DNA of 45,472 nt from NCBI GenBank assembly GCA_017518705.1, contig JAFWUC010000063.1, positions 1 to 45,472 on the forward strand. The letters run 5' to 3'. The translations under genes were made by a program, and so were the position numbers. The stretch comes from Clostridia bacterium (GTDB taxonomy: Bacteria; Bacillota_A; Clostridia; Christensenellales; Aristaeellaceae). A model generated the notes under the pieces. That model was not told where the DNA came from, made no database searches, and saw only the letters and a program-made list of their open reading frames with translations. Of this stretch, positions 41,059 through 45,472 are shown one piece after another; the stretch's first letter is position 1, and every line of letters starts with the position of its first letter.

Positions 41059-41107
41059 CCGGGGGACCCGCCCTGCCGGGACCCTCAGACCGGAGCGCTT
41101 GAAAAGC

Positions 41108-44100
41108 ATGGATTACGAAGAATTCAGAAACCCTCCCGCCGGATACGGCGAAGTCGCGTTCTTCTGGTGGAACGGTGACCCGGTCACCAAGGAAAAGCTG
41201 ACCTGGATCCTCGACCGATTGAAGGATCACCATATCTCCGGGCTCCAGGTGAATTACTGCCACACGGACACGGGCGGACGGGCGTGGGGGCTCACCATGC
41301 CCAGCGATCCCAAACCGCTGTCCGAGGAATGGTGGCAGCTGTTTGCCTGGTTCATGCGGGAGGCGGGCAGGCGCGGCATGTCAGTCAGCCTTTCGGACTA
41401 TACGCTCAGCACGCCCGGTCAGGAGAGCTACACGGACGAAGTGCTAAGGGCGCATCCCGAATTCGCGGGCCAGATGCTGGTGCTTGAAACGGACAGTGAA
41501 AAGCTCAATAAAGAGTATTACGATACCGAAAAGCTGGGACGGACGCCGTCCGGCGCGATTTGGCGCGTGCACGTGCCCTGGTCGCTGAACCCGATGGCTG
41601 CGGGCAGCGGGTCGACCGTCGCCGACGCGTTTTACGGGGAGTTTGAACGCCGCATGCCGGGAAGCTGCGGAAAAGGGCTCAATTATTTCTTCTCCGACGA
41701 ACTGGAATTCAACGTCCGCGGCAGGCTGTGGTGCGACGATTTTCCGCAGGAGTTTTTAAAGCGCAAGGGATACGACATCCTGCCGCTGCTTGCGGACCTG
41801 TTTGAGGACGACAGCGCTTCCGCCGTAAAGACGAGGCTGGATTATTACGATGTCATCGTGCAGCTGAGCGGGGAACGCTTTTTCAGACCCGTATACGAAT
41901 GGCATCAGAAACGCGGGATGACGTTCGGCTGCGACCACGGCGGACGCGGCAAGGATGTGACGGAGTTCGGCGACTATTTCCGGGCGATGAGATGGTACCA
42001 GGGTCCCGGCAACGACCAGCCCGGGCTCAGGTCGGACATAATCAAGTCCAAGGTCAGCAGTTCGGCGGCGCACCTTTACGAGCGCCCCCGCGTGTGGCTC
42101 GAGGGCTTTTATTCCAGCGGATGGCAGACCTCGTCGGGCGACGTGGCGGACGCGGTCTTCAGGAATTTCGCGCTGGGGCATAACCTGCTGTCCCTGCACG
42201 GCCTGTATTATTCGACCCACGGCAGCTATTGGGAGTGGGCGCCCCCGTGCAACCACCATCACATGCCCTACTGGCAGGAAATGGGAGCGCTGCTCGGATG
42301 CGTGGAGCGCCTAAGCCGGCTGCTGATCCGGGGGAAGCACGTATGCGACGTGGCCATAGTATACCCCGTGGCGGCAGTGGAAGCGGACCCGGTGCGCGGC
42401 GGGGAGGCAGTCGCCTGCGCCTTCGAGACAGCCCAGTATCTGTACACGCACGGCGTGGATTTCGACTTTATCGATTTTGAAAGCATCGAAAGAAGCGAAG
42501 TCAGAGACGGATGCCTAAGCGTCGCGGGCGAAAACTATCACACCGTGATACTGCCGAACATGCAGGCGGCGCGCTTCGGAATGATCGCAAAACTGGACGA
42601 GTTCGCCCAAAGCGGCGGAAACGCGGTAGTGCTGGGCGAAGCGCCGCGGGCTTCGGACCGCGTCGCGGGCAGCGATCCCCTGTTCGATACGCACGTTCAA
42701 AACATACTTGAGCGGCACGCGCCCCTCGCGAACGCGGAGGAGTTTTATAACGAATACCGCACAAGCGCGATCACGGACATCGTCTTCCCGCCCGAGGCGG
42801 AAAAAAAGTATTTCCTGCACAGGCGCATAGACGGCGAGGAGCTGTATTATGTGTACGGGGTCCCGTCGGGGGCGGTGTGCGGTTTCCGCGCCGCCGGACA
42901 GCCGGTGCTGCTGGATCCCTTCACGGGCGGCAGGTATGCCTTAAATTCGTACCGGTATGACGGCACCCATACGTATATACCCATGACGGACCGCTTTGCT
43001 GGGCTTATGCTCGTCGTGTTTGCCAAGGACGCGTCCGGCGCCCTGCCTCTGCCGGAAGGCGAAAAAAGCGTGATCCCCTTTTCGGGCGAGTGGACGAGCG
43101 AACTTGAGCCGACGCTGGACAACACGTTCGGGGATTACCGCCTGCCCGTCAGTGAAAAAATGATCGGCGCGGAGGCGCGGGATTACGATTACCGCTTCGA
43201 AGGCGACGAAAACCGGTACCACGCGGTATACTCTTACGCGCCTTATCTGTACATGGCGCGCGGAGAACAGGACGAAGACAGTATATCCGGTCTGAAGGCG
43301 CCGGACGGGCGCTTCAGTCCGTATAGTTTTTCCATGCGCTACGGCGTGGAGGGCGACGCGGGGGACCAGGGCAGCTATCACGGGCTGAAAGGCCGGATCT
43401 CAGACGATTTTATCGCCATGGGCAAAAAAACCGTCACCAAAGCGGGGAGCTCCAGCGTCTATGAGGGCGAAGGACCCATGTATGTGATGGGCTTTGTACG
43501 GACGGACAGGAAAGAGACCCTGGTCATGGACTGCGGCGCGCTTTTGCCCGACAGGATATGGATCGACGGGCGCAGGACCGAACTTGGCGAAATAACGCTT
43601 GAAAAAGGCCTGCATGCGGTCATGCTCAAATACGCCTGCGTCGGATGGACGCACTTCGTGCTGGTGAAAAAACACGGCGTACCGTTCACCCAGACGCTGC
43701 CGCTGGCGATGAAATGGTATGAAGACCCGAACGTCATCCCCTTCATTCCCCAGCCCTGGCACGAAGGAAAAGCCTGCACGTTCAGTTTCAAGGCGCCTCC
43801 CGGCACGGAGGGATTGATCCTTCCGGGCGGAATGCGCGGCAGGGTCGAATGCGGGGGAGCAGCCTGGCAAAGGGAGGGGGACGTTTACCGTCCGCCCGTT
43901 CCGATGCAGCGCTGCGCGGAGATCGCGGTGACGGTAGACGGAAGCGATTCCGTGTTCGGGTCCGCGCTTATGAAAGAACCTGTCCGTTTTACATGCGGAC
44001 AGGGTATAATAGACGCGGATATGCCCATAGAACAGCAGGGGCTTAAGCACTATTCCGGCGGCGTCCGCTATACGAAGACGGTCAGACTAAACGAAGTTAA

Positions 44101-44326
44101 AGGACGGGTAGTACTGAGTTTCCGCAGCCTGGACTGCGCGGCAATAATAACCGTCAACGGCGCTTTGGCGGCGACGCTGGTCGCGCCGCCGTATGAAGCG
44201 GACATCACAAAGTTCGTTAGAGCCGGGGACAATATGATCGAAGTAACGGTGCACAATACGCTCAGGAACCACATGCGCACCGTGCCTACCAACTTCCTGT
44301 TCGATAAAAGCCCGGGCGGCAGGTGA
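41108..44326 (+). CDS. GH106-family glycoside hydrolase (putative alpha-L-rhamnosidase)
   Basis: A 1072-residue enzyme without signal peptide, so cytoplasmic. The opening FRNPPAGYGEVAFFWWNGDPVTKEKLTWILDRLKDHHISGLQV is the GH106 signature. The TIM-barrel part shows FFSDELEF (D197, E198, E200; candidate acid residues) and TFGCDHGGRGKDV. A middle catalytic-side domain includes SSGWQTSSGDVADAVFRNFALG and LLSLHGLYYSTHGSYWEWAPPCNHHHMPYW. The C-terminal beta-sandwich ends in VTVHNTLRNHM. GH106 enzymes remove terminal alpha-L-rhamnose from pectic and other glycans. The start may be ATG 41108 or TTG 41099; neither has ideal ribosome-site spacing. It stands alone between opposite-strand genes and is a distant relative of the gene at 11386. 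Confidence 0.86.
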   Translation: MDYEEFRNPPAGYGEVAFFWWNGDPVTKEKLTWILDRLKDHHISGLQVNYCHTDTGGRAWGLTMPSDPKPLSEEWWQLFAWFMREAGRRGMSVSLSDYTLSTPGQESYTDEVLRAHPEFAGQMLVLETDSEKLNKEYYDTEKLGRTPSGAIWRVHVPWSLNPMAAGSGSTVADAFYGEFERRMPGSCGKGLNYFFSDELEFNVRGRLWCDDFPQEFLKRKGYDILPLLADLFEDDSASAVKTRLDYYDVIVQLSGERFFRPVYEWHQKRGMTFGCDHGGRGKDVTEFGDYFRAMRWYQGPGNDQPGLRSDIIKSKVSSSAAHLYERPRVWLEGFYSSGWQTSSGDVADAVFRNFALGHNLLSLHGLYYSTHGSYWEWAPPCNHHHMPYWQEMGALLGCVERLSRLLIRGKHVCDVAIVYPVAAVEADPVRGGEAVACAFETAQYLYTHGVDFDFIDFESIERSEVRDGCLSVAGENYHTVILPNMQAARFGMIAKLDEFAQSGGNAVVLGEAPRASDRVAGSDPLFDTHVQNILERHAPLANAEEFYNEYRTSAITDIVFPPEAEKKYFLHRRIDGEELYYVYGVPSGAVCGFRAAGQPVLLDPFTGGRYALNSYRYDGTHTYIPMTDRFAGLMLVVFAKDASGALPLPEGEKSVIPFSGEWTSELEPTLDNTFGDYRLPVSEKMIGAEARDYDYRFEGDENRYHAVYSYAPYLYMARGEQDEDSISGLKAPDGRFSPYSFSMRYGVEGDAGDQGSYHGLKGRISDDFIAMGKKTVTKAGSSSVYEGEGPMYVMGFVRTDRKETLVMDCGALLPDRIWIDGRRTELGEITLEKGLHAVMLKYACVGWTHFVLVKKHGVPFTQTLPLAMKWYEDPNVIPFIPQPWHEGKACTFSFKAPPGTEGLILPGGMRGRVECGGAAWQREGDVYRPPVPMQRCAEIAVTVDGSDSVFGSALMKEPVRFTCGQGIIDADMPIEQQGLKHYSGGVRYTKTVRLNEVKGRVVLSFRSLDCAAIITVNGALAATLVAPPYEADITKFVRAGDNMIEVTVHNTLRNHMRTVPTNFLFDKSPGGR

Positions 44327-44511
44327 AAAACCACCGCCTGCCGGCACGAACGGGACCAAAGCGGCACCGCGCACAGCACAGCGGCAGATCAGGTCCGTGA
44401 TACATCGTACGGTCACGTATCGACCGTCATTCTTTATCTAAATAATACAGATAGTCGCTATATGTGAACACGCCGTTTTCCTGCGGCGCATGATCTTTTC
44501 CGCACCCCGGT
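44327..44511. other. Intergenic region with weak hairpins
   Basis: No gene is visible. CGGCAGG and CCTGCCG just around the GH106 stop can pair, and ACGGTC (44409-44414) pairs with GACCGT (44422-44427) before a T-rich stretch (cattctttatct), which may act as a weak terminator between the convergent genes. Confidence 0.45.
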
Positions 44512-44928
44512 CTATCTCCGTTTGAACAGAACGATCTCGGGATCGGAACCGTTGCAGCCATACTCGCAAACCAGAATGAAATCCTCATTTGCGACAACGC
44601 TGTAACAACGCTCCGAACCTGACCGTTCGACCTGATTTCCCAGATAGATATCGTTATCTTTCAAAAACCGGACCGCAGGTCCGCCGGGAAGAGGATAGGG
44701 CAGGTTTACATAAGAACCGGTCAGCAGATTAAGGTCGATCACGGCAAGCCCCGTGATGCCCAGAGCGTTTATTTCATTGATCAATTGACGCTTAAGCAGA
44801 AGGAGGTCTTTGTTCCTCTCGGCGACTCAGCTGCCGCAGAAGGGATGCCCCTGGCACCGTTCGCACCCTGAGTACTCCGACAGCCTGTCACATTCCCTGC
44901 AGCAGTCTTTTCCGCAGTACATCAACAT
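44512..44928 (-). pseudogene. DUF3795-type protein interrupted by an in-frame TGA
   Basis: The minus strand starts at ATG 44928 with a Cys-rich region (MLMYCGKDCCRECDRL then GCERCQGHPFCGS; cysteines at residues 5, 9, 10, 13, 22, 25 and 31). A TGA follows at codon 34 (44829-44827). The same frame then continues without shift for 105 codons, through LLLLKRQLINEINALGI, GSYVNLPYPLPGG and LVCEYGCNGSDPEIVLFKRR, to a TAG at 44512. Cys-rich start and strand-rich end together match the DUF3795 kind of protein as I recall it, where a Cys stands close to the TGA position. The simplest reading is one nonsense mutation; readthrough or selenocysteine is possible but unsupported. A TTG at 44784 could start only the C-terminal part. 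Confidence 0.65.
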
Positions 44929-45152
44929 ATGTTTAGCTCCTTTATCAAATTCCGATATGCCGGTTCGATCACGGTAATCCCTTAGTCGCGCCCCGTCCGG
45001 GTGAGTTTCAAGACTGATTCTACGTGCCTCGGAGTAATAGAGTGAATAAAACGGTATTTATTTACGCTGTTGCCACGACTCTCTTCGTGGCGTATATCAC
45101 TCTGCTCTTTAGGTTGGCGTCTCCGTTATTTTCATCAACTACATCATATTCA
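44929..45152 (-). promoter_or_regulatory. Long structured leader of the DUF3795-type gene
   Basis: Between the promoter copy and the ATG lie about 210 bases with no gene. An outer pair AGAGTGA (45039-45045) with TCACTCT (45097-45103) encloses a strong 7-bp hairpin GCCACGA (45072-45078) with TCGTGGC (45085-45091). The structure could be a transcript leader element, but it matches no riboswitch class that I recognise. Confidence 0.4.
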
Positions 45153-45187
45153 AGCTTACCATAAGTGTAGTAATTCTTCAAGATAAA
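45149..45187 (-). promoter_or_regulatory. Promoter element (repeat copy 2)
   Basis: On the minus strand TTGAAG (45176-45181) and TAAGCT (45153-45158) are separated by 17 bases. The element is a diverged copy of 40944-40982, with the hexamers conserved and most changes in the spacer, as expected for a selected promoter or operator. Confidence 0.6.
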
Positions 45188-45211
45188 GCAAAGAAAAAGA
45201 CGCTCAAAACG

Positions 45212-45254
45212 AAAAAAAGGCCGCCGATGGGGCGATGACTCCCTATCGACGGCG
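45212..45254 (-). terminator. Intrinsic terminator of aldo/keto reductase gene
   Basis: On the minus strand CGCCG-TCGATAGGG pairs with CCCcATCG-GCGG around agtcatcg, with small bulges, followed by seven T residues. It lies 50 bases after the reductase stop codon. Confidence 0.75.
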
Positions 45255-45303
45255 AATTAAATTGTAGCATATTTTGGACTCCGCGCTTACATATAAGTCT
45301 GGT

Positions 45304-45472
45304 TTACTGTGATTCCATAAAGGCGCGGATCTCCTGCATCCGCTCGCTTTGCCGCACGGAGAAGGGACAGCGGCTGTCGCAATGGCCGCATTGAATACAA
45401 TCGGCGGCGTTCTTTTCCAGTGTTTTATAATGCTCCACCGCCAGCTTGTCTCCTGCTTTTGCCAGATCGTAA
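45304..45472 (-). CDS. Ferredoxin-type aldo/keto reductase, C-terminal fragment
   Basis: Only the last 55 residues are in the window; the gene runs off the right end. The motif CIQCGHCDSRCPFSV carries the C-x2-C-x2-C-x3-CP iron-sulfur pattern that ends many Clostridia aldo/keto reductases, followed by RQSERMQEIRAFMES. The preceding helix DLAKAGDKLAVEHYKTLEKNAADC fits the same family. The stop TAA is at 45304-45306, and a terminator follows. The catalytic barrel is outside the window, so activity cannot be judged. Confidence 0.8.
   Translation of the reverse strand, partial: YDLAKAGDKLAVEHYKTLEKNAADCIQCGHCDSRCPFSVRQSERMQEIRAFMESQ

Noticed and set aside
1..45472. tRNA, rRNA, CRISPR and prophage structures
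   Set aside because: No cloverleaf, rRNA-like stretch, direct-repeat array or phage structural gene was recognised on either strand by reading.

Overview
This window looks like part of a GC-rich genome of a Clostridia-type member of the Bacillota, probably from a gut or rumen. The reasons are the split two-subunit glycine decarboxylase (gcvPA/gcvPB) under a tandem glycine riboswitch, LplB/YtcP-type sugar ABC permeases without a local ATPase, a YitT-family membrane protein, strong GGAGG ribosome binding sites and many small Bacillota-type enzyme families. This is inference from gene content; there is no rRNA or tRNA gene to place it.

Layout. Positions 1-2775 are an IS21-family insertion sequence (istA, istB) with 22-bp-spaced terminal repeats. 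It abuts an AT-rich 3' fragment (2776-3533) of an AIPR (abortive infection/phage resistance) gene, so the IS appears to have cut a defence gene. On the minus strand follow a YitT-family protein and a secreted NUP-family (purine nucleoside permease/phosphorylase-like) protein. From 5788 to 13890 on the plus strand lies a carbohydrate locus: KdgF-like cupin, BNR/sialidase-fold enzyme, two ABC permeases, a secreted solute-binding protein and a GH106-like glycosidase. It carries structured regulatory sites and a 450-bp patch of extragenic palindromes in its middle. From 13885 to 19110 (minus strand) is the glycine cleavage operon gcvT-gcvH-gcvPA-gcvPB, followed by an MBL-fold hydrolase gene.

From 19148 to 21725 (plus strand) a ThuA-like protein, a TIM-barrel isomerase-like protein and a Gfo/Idh/MocA oxidoreductase form a compact sugar-modifying operon. 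Two paralogous secreted proteins with SH3-like and discoidin/NADase-type glycan-binding domains follow (21807-24798). After a small P-loop/GNAT pair (minus) come an XRE-TPR regulator overlapping an MFS exporter and an alpha/beta hydrolase (plus, 26270-29529).

From 29704 to about 40976 everything is on the minus strand. It is a dense run of small enzymes: seven genes or remnants carrying GNAT acetyltransferase domains (two are double-GNAT fusions), a methyltransferase, GrpB, TIGR04076, TfoX-N, an ICMT-like methyltransferase, YoaP, proC, a NUDIX-free-methionine-sulfoxide-reductase fusion and a DNA-deoxyinosine glycosylase. It starts at a promoter in front of a decayed AAC(6')-like gene. A large GH106 alpha-L-rhamnosidase-like gene (41108-44326, plus) follows. 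The window ends with a DUF3795-type gene interrupted by an in-frame TGA, and the 3' end of a ferredoxin-type aldo/keto reductase.

How it fits together. The organism appears to harvest rhamnose/uronate-containing glycans (GH106-like enzymes, BNR enzyme, KdgF-like cupin, oligosaccharide uptake) and perhaps processes oxidised sugars (ThuA/isomerase/oxidoreductase trio). The GNAT-rich run looks like accessory detoxification and repair functions gathered in one strand. The least explained items are the GNAT array, the UGA-interrupted DUF3795 gene, the secreted glycan-binding paralogs, and the interlocked inverted repeats inside the IS.
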